The notes beneath the pieces were generated by a model. That model did no database searches and had not been told where the DNA came from. It saw only the letters and a program-made list of their open reading frames with translations. Made by a program: the position numbers and the translations under genes. This document shows, one piece after another, positions 17,613 to 26,951 of a stretch of 64,000 nucleotides of DNA. Source of the DNA: an uncultured Muribaculaceae bacterium (GTDB lineage Bacteria > Bacteroidota > Bacteroidia > Bacteroidales > Muribaculaceae); contig CANRCT010000006.1 in assembly GCA_947629175.1 (NCBI GenBank), forward strand, positions 1-64,000. The letters are read 5' to 3'. How positions within the stretch are numbered: position 1 is the stretch's first letter; each line of letters starts with the position of its first letter.

Positions 17613-17721
17613 TGTTTTGATTCTTGTTTACGTTCTTTTGGTTTTCAACCCCGCAGTAAGGATTCCAAACGTCCGTCTGCAGGATTTAGATTCTAAACAC
17701 TAAGCTCTAAGCTGCCAGTCA

Positions 17722-18108
17722 TTAACGTTTGGAGAACTGGAAGCGCTTGCGAGCCTTGGGCTGACCGGGTTTCTTACGCTCTACAGCGCGCGGGTCGCGG
17801 GTCATGAAGCCCTCTTTGCGGAGCACCGACTTGTCGTCGGGGTTGATTTTCACCAGTGCGCGGGCGATAGCCAGACGAAGAGCCTCGGCCTGTCCCTTGT
17901 AGCCGCCGCCGTCGAGATTTACGTGGATGTCGTATTTCTCATTGACGTCGAGAGTCGACAGGGGCTGACGCACGATGTACTGAAGGATGGAAGAGGGGAA
18001 ATATACGTCGAGCGGACGATGGTTGATGACAATCTGTCCGTTGCCTTCCCTTACGATGACGCGGGCCACAGCGGCCTTACGGCGTCCTACTGCATTTACT
18101 GTTTCCAT
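17722..18108 (-). CDS. rpsI: 30S ribosomal protein S9
   Basis: A 128-aa S9 protein. It starts METVNAVGRRKAAVARV and ends with the basic tail KARKRFQFSKR, whose last residues normally reach the P-site tRNA. It lies 11 bases downstream of rplM, the standard L13-S9 pair. Confidence 0.97.
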   Translation of the reverse strand: METVNAVGRRKAAVARVIVREGNGQIVINHRPLDVYFPSSILQYIVRQPLSTLDVNEKYDIHVNLDGGGYKGQAEALRLAIARALVKINPDDKSVLRKEGFMTRDPRAVERKKPGQPKARKRFQFSKR

Positions 18109-18119
18109 GCTTCTGAGGA

Positions 18120-18599
18120 TTATTTGAGTTTGTTGATGTCGATCACCTCGGGATTCTGAGCTTCGTGGGGATGCTCAGGACCATTGTAGACATGCATGTT
18201 GCCGATGATGGCGCGGCCAAGACGGTTTTTCGGAAGCATGCCCTTCATCACCTTGGTGAACAGGGGGTTGTAGCCGGGCTTGATGTGCTTGTTGAGAGCT
18301 TTCTTCATCAGCACTTCGGGGGTGGCCATACGCTGGCCGCCGGGATAGCCGGTATATGACAGATATTCGCGGTCGGTCATCTTGTTGCCGGTGAGGCGCA
18401 CCTTCTCGGCGTTGATGATGATCACGTTGTCGCCGCAATCTACGTTGGGCGAATAGCAGGGCTTGTACTTGCCGCGCAGGATTTTCGCAACCTTTGCGCA
18501 GAGCCGTCCCAGCACCTGATCGGTAGCGTCAATCACTACCCATTTTTTCTCAACGCTCTGCGCGTTGGGGGTCACTGTTTTGTAGCTTAAAGTATCCAC
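18120..18599 (-). CDS. rplM: 50S ribosomal protein L13 (GTG start)
   Basis: Large-subunit protein L13 of 159 aa. The open frame reaches further upstream, but the family N-terminus (DTLSYKT, as in Bacteroides L13) is preceded by GTG at 18599, so that GTG is taken as start. Recognisable core motifs are VIDATDQVLGRLCAKVAKILRG and KMTDREYLSYTGYPGG. It begins the rplM-rpsI-rpsB-tsf operon. A leader of roughly 100 bases lies between promoter and start and may be a ribosomal-protein leader RNA. Confidence 0.93.
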   Translation of the reverse strand: MDTLSYKTVTPNAQSVEKKWVVIDATDQVLGRLCAKVAKILRGKYKPCYSPNVDCGDNVIIINAEKVRLTGNKMTDREYLSYTGYPGGQRMATPEVLMKKALNKHIKPGYNPLFTKVMKGMLPKNRLGRAIIGNMHVYNGPEHPHEAQNPEVIDINKLK

Positions 18600-18705
18600 T
18601 TTGAAACGGTTAATTAATAAAATTGTTACTTCCGCCTTATTCCGCTGTCCGGCCAATGGGGCATCGGCATCCGGCGGCTGATTATTGCTAATCGGGCATA
18701 ATCGG
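18600..18705 (-). promoter_or_regulatory. rplM 5' leader, possible L13 autoregulatory RNA
   Basis: About 105 transcribed bases precede the GTG start. The stretch contains GC-rich self-complementary pieces near 18640-18690 followed by an A/T-rich single-stranded region up to the start. Ribosomal protein leaders in this position are known for L13 in some phyla. No fold was computed here. Confidence 0.35.
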
Positions 18706-18708
18706 GCG

Positions 18709-18740
18709 CAAAGGTAATGATTTTTCACGTTTTAAGCAAG
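18709..18740 (-). promoter_or_regulatory. Promoter of rplM-rpsI-rpsB-tsf
   Basis: Minus-strand CTTG (18740-18737), a 20-base spacer and TACCTTTG (18716-18709) match the Bacteroidota consensus apart from one base in the -33 box. The 328-base gap between rplM and the peptidase gene is accounted for by this promoter, the rplM leader and the divergent promoter near 18867-18898; nothing else was seen in it. Confidence 0.7.
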
Positions 18741-18866
18741 CCTCACCCCTTATTTTATGAAGTTTTTATCCGAAAACAACGGTAAATAGCGTTTGCGGCG
18801 ACCGCTCCGGGAGCGCCGAATACGGAGCAGGCATGGCGCATGCTGGATAAATAAGATTTGAATTCG

Positions 18867-18898
18867 GTTGTTTTTCACCGCGAAACGATGTAATTTTG
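18867..18898 (+). promoter_or_regulatory. Promoter of the dipeptidyl-peptidase gene
   Basis: GTTG (18867-18870), a 20-base spacer and TAATTTTG (18891-18898) fit the consensus; the start codon follows 29 bases later. Confidence 0.65.
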
Positions 18899-18927
18899 CA
18901 ACCAAATCATTATCACACATTCAAAAA

Positions 18928-21381
18928 ATGAAACATCTGATGACTATCGCTCTCTCGGCTGCGATAGGAATGGGGACTCTTGGAGCTGCCCCCTCCGACA
19001 TTCAGCCCGGGAGCAATCCTTATGAACTTGCCGAACGGTTTGCCGGGGGCAAGTTGTCCAACATGCTGTTTTCCACTACAGTTGACCCACACTGGTTTCA
19101 GAAGGGCAATAAATTCTGGTACAGCTACAAGACCGCCAAGGGCACACGCTGGTATGTGGTCGATCCGACTGCGCGACGCCAGACCGAACTGTTCGACCAC
19201 GACCGGCTTGCCGCACAGCTGACCGAGATCGTCAAAGATCCCATGATCGCGGCGTCCCTGCCTATACGCAATCTTGAGGCATCGCCCGACGGCCGCACGT
19301 TCACCTTTGAAGTGACATCTTCGCAGGACGCCAAGCCTACCAAGGATTCCGACGGCAAAGAGAAGAAACCCAAGGCCGGAGAGAAAGAGGTATTCTATTT
19401 CAGCTATGACACGGCCACGGGCAACCTGACGCATCTTAAAGACAAGGAGAAAGAGAAGAAACAGCTAGACTGGGCGTCGGTATCGCCCGACGGACAGACC
19501 GTGGTCTACGCCAAGGATCTCAACCTCTACCGCATGAGCCGTGCCGACTATGAGAAGCTCAAGAAAAACGAGAACGACTCGACGGTCACTGACATACAGC
19601 TCACCACCGACGGCGTAAAGGACTTCGGCTACGGACAGCCCTACTCCACACTCAACACCGACACTCTCTGCAACGGCAAGCGCAAGGGGGTCTACGGCAT
19701 GTGGTCGCCCGACTCACGCTACTTCCTCACGCAGATATCCGACGACCGCAAGGTCAAGGATCTGTGGGTGATCAATTCCGTAGCCGAGCCGCGTCCCACG
19801 CTTGAAACCTACAAGTATCAGATGCCCGGAGAGATGGAAGCGCCCGAAGATCACGTGTATCTCTTCGATATGACCGACAACTCCCGCAAGGAGATCGGCA
19901 CAAGCCGCTTCAAGAACCAGACCATATCGCTCGCCTACCGTCCGTATCGCCACCGTCAGCGCGGCATGTACGACCAGCCTGCCATATGGCTCGGCGACAA
20001 CAACCGCTTCTTCCTGACCCGTTCGAGCCGCGATCTTCACCGCATCGACATCTGTTCGTATACCATCGGAAGCGACACCATCGTGCCTGTGATCGAAGAG
20101 CGTATGAACACCTATCAGGAGGTCAGGCCCCTCGGAGCCGTTGCCGACGGCAAGGAGCTCGTGCAGTGGAGCGAGCGCGACGGATGGGCTCATCTTTATC
20201 TCTACGATGACAAAGGCAATCTCAAACGGCGCCTGACCGAAGGCCCCTGGCACGTGCATCGTATCCTCAATATCGACGAGCCCACCCGCACGGTCTACTT
20301 CACCGCCATGGGACGCGAAAAGGATGAGCACCCCTACTATCAGCACCTCTACAGCGTAAGTCTCGACGGAGGCCCTGTGCGCCGCCTCGATTCCGGCAGC
20401 TACTTCCATGCTCCGGTAGTGGATGACGACGCCCGCTATTTCGTCGACAACTTCTCACGCGTCGACACCGTACCGGAGACAGCTCTCTACGATACCCGCG
20501 GCAACAAGATCATGACCCTGCAGCGCGCCGATTTCAGCCAGCTGCTCGCCAACGGCTACAAGTTCCCTGAAGTATTCACTGTCAAGGCAGCCGACGGAGT
20601 GACCGATCTCTACGGAGTCATGTACAAGCCTTTTGATTTCGATCCCGAGAAGTCCTATCCCATCATCGACTATGTATATCCGGGCCCGCAGGTCGAGGCC
20701 ACCAACTATCCGTTCACCCGCATGTCAGTGCGCACCGACCGTCTCGCACAGGCCGGATTCATAGTGATCACCGTCGGCAACCGCGGCGGACACCCTGACC
20801 GTTCGAAATGGTATCACAACTACGGCTACGGCAATCTCCGCGACTATGGTCTGGCCGATCAGAAAGCAGCCATAGAGCAGCTTGCCGCCCGCTATCCCTT
20901 CATCGACATCAACCGCGTGGGCATCCATGGCCATAGCGGCGGCGGCTTCATGTCGACCGCAGCCATACTCCAGTATCCCGATTTCTTCAAGGTGGCTGTA
21001 TCATGCGCCGGCAACCACGACAACCGCATCTACAACCGCTGGTGGAGCGAAACCCATCACGGCGTGAAAGAGACCGTCAGCGAGAAGGGCGATACAACAT
21101 TCGTCTACTCCATACACACCAATCCGGAGATCGCCCGCAACCTCAAGGGACATCTGATGCTCGTACACGGCGATATCGACAACAATGTGCATCCGGGCAA
21201 TACCATCCGTGTGGCCAACGCACTCATCAAGGCCAACAAGCGCTTCGATTTCCTCTATCTCCCGACACAGCGCCATGCTTTCGGCAACATGGATGAATAT
21301 TTCTACTGGCGCATGGTTGATTACTTCACCGACTATCTGCTCAACGGCCGACAGACGCAGGTTGACATACCCCAGCGATAA
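18928..21381 (+). CDS. Secreted S9 prolyl oligopeptidase-family dipeptidyl-peptidase
   Basis: An 817-aa exported serine peptidase. The ATG at 18928 gives a typical signal peptide (MKHLMTIALSAAIGMGTLGA). A DPP-IV-type beta-propeller covers about 80-570, followed by an alpha/beta hydrolase domain. The catalytic triad is visible as Ser670 in GHSGGG, an Asp at 749 or 751 in HGDIDNN, and His783 in QRHAFGN. It probably removes N-terminal dipeptides from peptides in the periplasm or at the surface. The gene has its own promoter and a terminator shared with the convergent InlB-repeat gene. Confidence 0.9.
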   Translation: MKHLMTIALSAAIGMGTLGAAPSDIQPGSNPYELAERFAGGKLSNMLFSTTVDPHWFQKGNKFWYSYKTAKGTRWYVVDPTARRQTELFDHDRLAAQLTEIVKDPMIAASLPIRNLEASPDGRTFTFEVTSSQDAKPTKDSDGKEKKPKAGEKEVFYFSYDTATGNLTHLKDKEKEKKQLDWASVSPDGQTVVYAKDLNLYRMSRADYEKLKKNENDSTVTDIQLTTDGVKDFGYGQPYSTLNTDTLCNGKRKGVYGMWSPDSRYFLTQISDDRKVKDLWVINSVAEPRPTLETYKYQMPGEMEAPEDHVYLFDMTDNSRKEIGTSRFKNQTISLAYRPYRHRQRGMYDQPAIWLGDNNRFFLTRSSRDLHRIDICSYTIGSDTIVPVIEERMNTYQEVRPLGAVADGKELVQWSERDGWAHLYLYDDKGNLKRRLTEGPWHVHRILNIDEPTRTVYFTAMGREKDEHPYYQHLYSVSLDGGPVRRLDSGSYFHAPVVDDDARYFVDNFSRVDTVPETALYDTRGNKIMTLQRADFSQLLANGYKFPEVFTVKAADGVTDLYGVMYKPFDFDPEKSYPIIDYVYPGPQVEATNYPFTRMSVRTDRLAQAGFIVITVGNRGGHPDRSKWYHNYGYGNLRDYGLADQKAAIEQLAARYPFIDINRVGIHGHSGGGFMSTAAILQYPDFFKVAVSCAGNHDNRIYNRWWSETHHGVKETVSEKGDTTFVYSIHTNPEIARNLKGHLMLVHGDIDNNVHPGNTIRVANALIKANKRFDFLYLPTQRHAFGNMDEYFYWRMVDYFTDYLLNGRQTQVDIPQR

Positions 21382-21416
21382 TTCCTGAAGACACCACAAC
21401 GCAACATTACAAAACG

Positions 21417-21450
21417 ACGCCTCCACAGTCCTCACCGGCCATGGAGGCGT
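21417..21450. terminator. Bidirectional terminator between convergent genes
   Basis: ACGCCTCCA at 21417-21425 pairs with TGGAGGCGT at 21442-21450. AAAAC precedes the stem and TTCTTGTTT follows it, so both strands have a T-rich tail. It lies between the stop codons of the peptidase (21381) and the InlB-repeat gene (21472). Confidence 0.7.
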
Positions 21451-21471
21451 TCTTGTTTCAGACTTGTTTCG

Positions 21472-24400
21472 TCAGCGTGACTGCGTGATCATAACCTTGC
21501 TGACCCTGCCGTTACGTCGGAGTATGTAGAGGTTGCCCGGGCGCAGGGCGTCGCGGGTCACCCGGCGGCCGCTGAGATCAAACCATTCGCCACAGGAACC
21601 ACTTTCTCCGTCCGCTCCTGGCATCGACAAACCGGAGGGCTTCTCCTCGAAATCGCATGCAAGAGTCATGTCGCCGTCTATGGTGACCGTTCCATACCCT
21701 ACACCCATGTCAAGGCTGTGCCCGTCTATGGTGACGCTTTTCAGCTGATATCCCTCGTCGGGGACAGCAAACACATAGAGCTTTGATCCATAGTCATGGT
21801 ACATCTCCGATTCGACCTTATCACCGGAGCCTCCACCGATAGGACTCAAGGCGCGGAAAACCTCAAGATGGCCATGGGGATGACGGCTTATGAGCAGGCG
21901 GTGACGGTCTATGGCAAAGACGGCCTTGATCTCTGTAGGCTTACGGATCGAAATGATAAAGGCATCAGTGCTGGCAAGATACTGACTTAACACATCCTGC
22001 CCGTTGACCGACAAGGAAGCAAGATGATAGTGTGCCTCGGATGTAGCCCTGACGTCCACGTTCGCTCCGTCAGCCATTATTGTGCCGCTCTCGATCTCAT
22101 TGCCGTCTGACCGGCATATCAGAGTGCCGTTTCCTTCAGCCCGAAAATTCACAGGATAGTCTGATGCGAAATACGCCACGCACTCGGCATCGCCTTCACC
22201 GTCAATATCTATCTCCGCATCCTTACGGATCTCGCCGTTTACGGTCCATTCGACAAATCGGTCATATTGGGAAGCGGTGACAGCTTTAAGCTTCACTACG
22301 GCCCTTGTTTTGACCGACTGCGTTCCCTCCGGCTCCCCTACAATCACTGCGCGCCCTTTTGAAGCGTCGTTTGCCCGCACCGTTATCGTGCGTTCGGTGC
22401 CTATCGCGTGATCGAAGACTGCCACGAGGGAGAGATTTCCCTGTCCCGGCCATTCAAAGCGCGAGGTTGTGCCGGTACCCGACGATTCTCCCTCATATAT
22501 CCAACGTGTGAACTTGAATCCGTCGGCGGCTTCAGCAAAGAAAGTGTGATTCTCACCGGAATGCGCCTCGACTGCCGTAGTGCCTTCGCGATCTATATAG
22601 ACCTTACCGCCGATATATCCCTCCGGACTGCGCGACGAGATCTTGAGGTGATAGACTCCCGGTGCATCCGAAACAAAACTTGATGCTATCACCGTCGCGC
22701 CGACCACTGTCACGCGATATGTCCCGTCTGACTCTTTTCCGACCGGAGTGCCGTTTACAAGCAGTTGAGAAGGCAGATACATTTCATCGGCTGTCAGAAC
22801 CACGGTCAGCACCGTACCCTCCTCTACCATCTGTCCGTCAGCAACCACAGATCCATCAGGCAAAGTCACATTCATCGAGCCATTGCCTCCGTTGGTCAGC
22901 TTTACAGCATATTTCTCCTTTTTCGGCTCATCAGGCTTTTCTTCCTGCTGCTTTTCAAATAATGCCTTCAGAGTTGCATTGCCCTCGACGACATATTCCG
23001 CTGCCGGCTCCGTCGAATATGCTTCGCTCCCCTTTTGCCATCCCTTGAAAGTATACCCTTCTGCGGCCTCCGCATGAATCATCACCGTTTCGCCTGCTCC
23101 GCATCTCTTCTGCACCGCATTCCTATCATCGTTTACCCACACTTTCCCGCCTTCGACCGGCGACGCCGACAGAGTTATCAGATAACTTGTCTCCTCGGAT
23201 CCGCCTGTCGACACCTTGCAGCTCATGATATGAAATCCAGGCTCTCCCGCTACCGCATGGATAAAACCAGTCACCTCAAGCGATTTAGACCAGTTCGCAT
23301 TGCCATAAATCTCACCGGCATTTTCAATATCCTGGTTTTCCTGTGAAAGTTTTACAAGTGGCATGTTTTTCTCCTGATCGACAGAGGGTGGCCGTACCGC
23401 AAGATGCAGCCATTTTGGATTGACAATGCCGAAATATATATTGACGCCTTTCAGACGCAGCATTTTATTGCCATTATTCCTGTAATCATTTAATATTCCG
23501 TCAAAAGTCGCGTCTTCGACAGGCGCCTCTTTCTTTGGTCCATCGCTTGACTTCGGTTTTTGTGTAAGATATATCTGCACCCCTTTGTATGTCGCAGCCC
23601 TTGCGACAGAGGCTTCGTCGCACTTGATTCTGCCTTCAACTCCCTGCAATACGTCGCCTACCTTTGGCTTCCACTCTCCGATGACACCCGGCTCATTGTA
23701 CAGAAACAGCAGTCTCTCCCCGTCGGTCACGACGGCATCAACATCATTATTGCCCAATACTTCCACCACAGTGAGAGGAGTATCAAACCTCACAAGCGCG
23801 TCATTAACTAATGATCCGGAGAGAAGCTCCTCTATGCTTGTTTTTGCCGAAGGAGTCTCGACAAATGATGCGACTATCACAATATCTTCCCTGACCTCAA
23901 ACGTCGCGCTATTTTCGCTGAGCGTCTGAGCAGAACTATTAACTAAAATCGACTGCAAAGCGTAGTTAGGCGCGGGCGTTGCGGTTACCGTCACCGTGCT
24001 GCCGGCATCGACAGCTTCGCCTGATGTGAGCGTCGTTTCGCCACATCTTACCGTAATAACACCTCCGGCCGACTGATCAAAAGTCACCTTACATGTCTTC
24101 ACAAAATGAGCTTGCAAAGCTACTGCTTCTGTCACCTGGAATACGTATTCCGCGTCTCCGGAAACTTTCTGATCGCCATTATACCAGCCGTCAAATCTTG
24201 CGCCATCGGTTGGAGTAGCCGTTGCTGTCACACTTGCACCCGCCACCGCTTTTGACGTCGATACACTTACCGAACCCAATTCCGGATGATCCGCAGTCAC
24301 CGTTATATCATACTCTTCTGCCGCCTCATCTTCCTTGGCAAACACCGCCACATATCCTATATTGCAGTAAACCGCTGGAGTAGTGTAAGTCGCGCCTGTT

Positions 24401-25272
24401 GAAACCTCTTTCCCATTCAGCGTCCACCTCACAAACTTATATCCCTCATTAGGTGTAGCCGTCAAAGTAGCAGTTTTCCCATTCTGAATCTTGTTGTCAT
24501 TCACGGGCGAACTTATAACAATACGACCACCCTCTTCAATATTTGGTAAAGCCGTGAATAGCCAAAACGTAGTATTCTTAACTTCTTGATTAATTAACAA
24601 TGTTATACCATTGGAAGAGTCATAATGAACAAATCCGACAAAAGTACTCTCTTTAGTTGTGGTAATAGTTGTAGGTTTATTGATTTTATAATCACATCCA
24701 GTAAGGGAATTATTATTGCCGAGGGTTCCAGAAAATCTAACAATCTGATTAAATAAATGCTTGTTAGTATCTTTAACGCCTCCATTAAGGATTTTTGGAT
24801 CAATCTCAATTGGTATTACATATAATCTCTCTATGTCTGATAATTTTTTTCCAATCACTTTGCTCTCTGCGTTTGTGGTCAACTTTAGCTCGGCAGCTAT
24901 GGGTTGTCCGGGTATAGGTTTATAAACTTCACATTTCAATTCAGTCAGAACATCAAAATTATCCGGATTTTTAGAAGCATTATACTCATCATAAAACTTA
25001 TTAAATGTCAGCTTCTCGTCTTTTTCAAGGTCAGCACCACATTGAACTCTAACAAAAATATCATTATTCTTATCCGTGGCTAACACAACCCCACCAAACA
25101 CTCCGACTCTGTAAAGTTTATCTATCTTCACTATGGTTCCATTCTCCAGATCTTTTATTTCGCTCAAAGAAGTGATGTGAATTGGCGAAACAGCGGTCTG
25201 GGCCAATGCCGCATGACTGCATATTGCGATCATAAGCATCGCAATCAAGCGCCAAATGAGTTTGTCTTTCAT
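21472..25272 (-). CDS. Large secreted protein with InlB-type B-repeats
   Basis: A 1266-aa exported protein (signal peptide about 1-24, ending SHAALAQ). Residues about 30-250 form a domain I do not recognise. After it come several Listeria-Bacteroides (InlB B-repeat) units marked by GYKFVRW (about 276), GARFDGW (356), GYTFKGW (737), GFKFTRW (917) and RFVEW (1007), mixed with related beta units ending in VNG motifs. The middle holds an OB-like stretch near 560-720. The last 45 residues (WFDLSGRRV...LYILRRNGRVSKVMI) resemble the short C-terminal module of many Bacteroidales surface proteins. Its first 700 or so bases are clearly more A/T-rich than the rest, suggesting domain replacement. Function unknown; surface adhesion is a guess. 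Confidence 0.8.
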   Translation of the reverse strand: MKDKLIWRLIAMLMIAICSHAALAQTAVSPIHITSLSEIKDLENGTIVKIDKLYRVGVFGGVVLATDKNNDIFVRVQCGADLEKDEKLTFNKFYDEYNASKNPDNFDVLTELKCEVYKPIPGQPIAAELKLTTNAESKVIGKKLSDIERLYVIPIEIDPKILNGGVKDTNKHLFNQIVRFSGTLGNNNSLTGCDYKINKPTTITTTKESTFVGFVHYDSSNGITLLINQEVKNTTFWLFTALPNIEEGGRIVISSPVNDNKIQNGKTATLTATPNEGYKFVRWTLNGKEVSTGATYTTPAVYCNIGYVAVFAKEDEAAEEYDITVTADHPELGSVSVSTSKAVAGASVTATATPTDGARFDGWYNGDQKVSGDAEYVFQVTEAVALQAHFVKTCKVTFDQSAGGVITVRCGETTLTSGEAVDAGSTVTVTATPAPNYALQSILVNSSAQTLSENSATFEVREDIVIVASFVETPSAKTSIEELLSGSLVNDALVRFDTPLTVVEVLGNNDVDAVVTDGERLLFLYNEPGVIGEWKPKVGDVLQGVEGRIKCDEASVARAATYKGVQIYLTQKPKSSDGPKKEAPVEDATFDGILNDYRNNGNKMLRLKGVNIYFGIVNPKWLHLAVRPPSVDQEKNMPLVKLSQENQDIENAGEIYGNANWSKSLEVTGFIHAVAGEPGFHIMSCKVSTGGSEETSYLITLSASPVEGGKVWVNDDRNAVQKRCGAGETVMIHAEAAEGYTFKGWQKGSEAYSTEPAAEYVVEGNATLKALFEKQQEEKPDEPKKEKYAVKLTNGGNGSMNVTLPDGSVVADGQMVEEGTVLTVVLTADEMYLPSQLLVNGTPVGKESDGTYRVTVVGATVIASSFVSDAPGVYHLKISSRSPEGYIGGKVYIDREGTTAVEAHSGENHTFFAEAADGFKFTRWIYEGESSGTGTTSRFEWPGQGNLSLVAVFDHAIGTERTITVRANDASKGRAVIVGEPEGTQSVKTRAVVKLKAVTASQYDRFVEWTVNGEIRKDAEIDIDGEGDAECVAYFASDYPVNFRAEGNGTLICRSDGNEIESGTIMADGANVDVRATSEAHYHLASLSVNGQDVLSQYLASTDAFIISIRKPTEIKAVFAIDRHRLLISRHPHGHLEVFRALSPIGGGSGDKVESEMYHDYGSKLYVFAVPDEGYQLKSVTIDGHSLDMGVGYGTVTIDGDMTLACDFEEKPSGLSMPGADGESGSCGEWFDLSGRRVTRDALRPGNLYILRRNGRVSKVMITQSR

Positions 25273-25343
25273 TGTTTTTAAGGGTTTTGAGATTGATTTA
25301 TTATCGAGATTGTCCTATATTGTATTACAAAAAACTCAATTCG

Positions 25344-25351
25344 CAAAAGTA
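25344..25351 (-). promoter_or_regulatory. Weak -7 box before the InlB-repeat gene
   Basis: Minus-strand TACTTTTG fits TAnnTTTG, 71 bases before the ATG. No TTTG is seen at the right distance. The 306-base gap here otherwise holds A/T-rich sequence and the rplT terminator. Confidence 0.35.
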
Positions 25352-25468
25352 TAAAAACAATTTAACATTTACTCCATGTTTCACAACATATTTTCATAAG
25401 TGTCACTAAAACACATCAAATATATCAAATACATATCAACTATTTGAAAGGATCGTCATGAAACGATT

Positions 25469-25502
25469 GATGCCGCAACAGTACTGTGACCGTTGCGGCA
25501 TC
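25469..25502 (-). terminator. Terminator after rplT
   Basis: An 11-bp perfect inverted repeat, GATGCCGCAAC (25469-25479) with GTTGCGGCATC (25492-25502), ending the thrS-infC-rpmI-rplT transcript about 75 bases after the rplT stop. On the minus strand it is followed by AATCGTTTC. Confidence 0.7.
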
Positions 25503-25578
25503 ATTGATATCTGATTCGTTTTGTCATCCGCCACCCAGCCGGTCATGATACCGTGAGGGATACGCGAATTCACATCGT

Positions 25579-25929
25579 TCAGGCGTTCTTCACCTTCTCT
25601 ACGATGGCCTTGAAAGCGGCGGGATTGTTGAGGGCGAGGTCGGCGAGCACCTTGCGGTTGATCTCTATGCCGGCTTTGTGGATGAGACCCATGAGCTTCG
25701 AGTAGCTGAGATCCTCCATGCGGGCGGCTGCGTTGATACGCTGGATCCAGAGGGCACGGAAGTTGCCTTTCTTGTCCTTGCGGTCGCGATAGGCATATGT
25801 AAGACCTTTTTCCCAGGTGTTCTTGGCTACGGTCCACACGTTGCGGCGGCAGCCGAAATAACCGCGGGTGAGTTTTAAGATTTTCTTTCTGCGAGCTCTT
25901 GAAGCTACATGATTTACTGATCTTGGCAT
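25579..25929 (-). CDS. rplT: 50S ribosomal protein L20
   Basis: A 116-aa L20 with the typical start [20 protein letters not shown] and the motif [21 protein letters not shown]20 binds 23S rRNA early in assembly and represses its own operon in several bacteria. It is the last gene of the thrS-infC-rpmI-rplT operon, 140 bases after rpmI. Confidence 0.97.
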   Translation of the reverse strand: MPRSVNHVASRARRKKILKLTRGYFGCRRNVWTVAKNTWEKGLTYAYRDRKDKKGNFRALWIQRINAAARMEDLSYSKLMGLIHKAGIEINRKVLADLALNNPAAFKAIVEKVKNA

Positions 25930-26069
25930 TGCTTTTGTCTTTTTTGGGTGTTAGCGCCCGCGCTTGTCGCATTCGGGTCTTTTTTGCTAAACATCCGGTT
26001 AATAACTGTTATAAAGTCACGAATTATACATGAACTGTATTGCGGAAAATCTGCTTCCTGATGCCGTCA

Positions 26070-26267
26070 TTACTTGAGGGCGAGGAGCTCGAGCACAGCG
26101 CTGCGGTTGGCCGATGCCACGGTAGCGACATGGGTGAGGTTGCGCTTCTGCTTCTTGGTCTTCTTCGTCAAGATGTGGCTCTTGAAAGCATGTTTTCTCT
26201 TGATTTTTCCTGTTCCGGTAAGGGCGAACCTCTTTTTGGCACCGGAATTAGTCTTAATCTTTGGCAT
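26070..26267 (-). CDS. rpmI: 50S ribosomal protein L35
   Basis: A 65-aa basic protein, [20 protein letters not shown], with the L35 signature [20 protein letters not shown]. It lies between infC and rplT in the conserved order. Confidence 0.96.
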   Translation of the reverse strand: MPKIKTNSGAKKRFALTGTGKIKRKHAFKSHILTKKTKKQKRNLTHVATVASANRSAVLELLALK

Positions 26268-26346
26268 TTGGGTTACTTTTGTTGATTAATTCGAGTTTAT
26301 ACTGTGCCGCTGCCGGCTCGCGACAGCGGCGTTGTTTCGTAGTAGG

Positions 26347-26943
26347 TTATTTCTTCTTCGGCGAGATCATGATTATCATGCGCTTGCCTTCCAGCACAGG
26401 CATCTGCTCCACCTTTCCATACTCCTCAAGGTCGTTGGCAAACCGAAGCAACAATACCTCGCCCTGCTCCTTGAAGAGGATCGAACGGCCCTTGAAAAAC
26501 ACGTAGGCTTTCACCTTGGCGCCTTCCTGAAGGAAACCGATAGCATGCTTGAGCTTGAAGCTGTAGTCATGATCATCGGTCTGAGGTCCGAAACGGATCT
26601 CCTTCACCACTACTTTGGTGGCTTTGGCTTTCTGCTCCTTCAGGCGCTTCTTCTGCTGATAAAGAAACTTCTGATAGTCGAGAATCTTGCAGACCGGTGG
26701 TTCGGCGGTAGGAGAAATCTCAATCAGATCAAGACCCTGCTCTTCAGCGATCTTCAAGGCCTGGGCTATCGGATAGATGCCGGTCTCTACATTATCGCCT
26801 ACCAGACGCACTTCGCGCGCATGAATGCGTTCGTTGATAGCGTATGGATCCTTCGAGGCATTGTTCCTTTCGGGCCTTCTTACGCCTGGATTCGAGTTGT
26901 TGTTTGGTCGGCGCGGACCTGGTACAAAGGGTTTTTTCTGCAT
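26347..26943 (-). CDS. infC: Translation initiation factor IF-3
   Basis: A 198-aa IF-3 that controls start-codon choice and subunit splitting on the 30S. A short Pro/Arg/Asn-rich extension (about 1-28) precedes the N-domain ([15 protein letters not shown]). The lysine-rich linker comes next ([19 protein letters not shown]), then the C-domain ([15 protein letters not shown]). The ATG at 26943 is eight bases after the thrS stop. There is no sign of the rare AUU start that autoregulates E. coli infC, so control must differ. Confidence 0.96.
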   Translation of the reverse strand: MQKKPFVPGPRRPNNNSNPGVRRPERNNASKDPYAINERIHAREVRLVGDNVETGIYPIAQALKIAEEQGLDLIEISPTAEPPVCKILDYQKFLYQQKKRLKEQKAKATKVVVKEIRFGPQTDDHDYSFKLKHAIGFLQEGAKVKAYVFFKGRSILFKEQGEVLLLRFANDLEEYGKVEQMPVLEGKRMIIMISPKKK

Positions 26944-26951
26944 TAAAGCGT

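Noticed and set aside
21796-23929. Several plus-strand open frames opposite the InlB-repeat gene
   Set aside because: All are antisense shadows of a high-G+C coding gene and lack family features.
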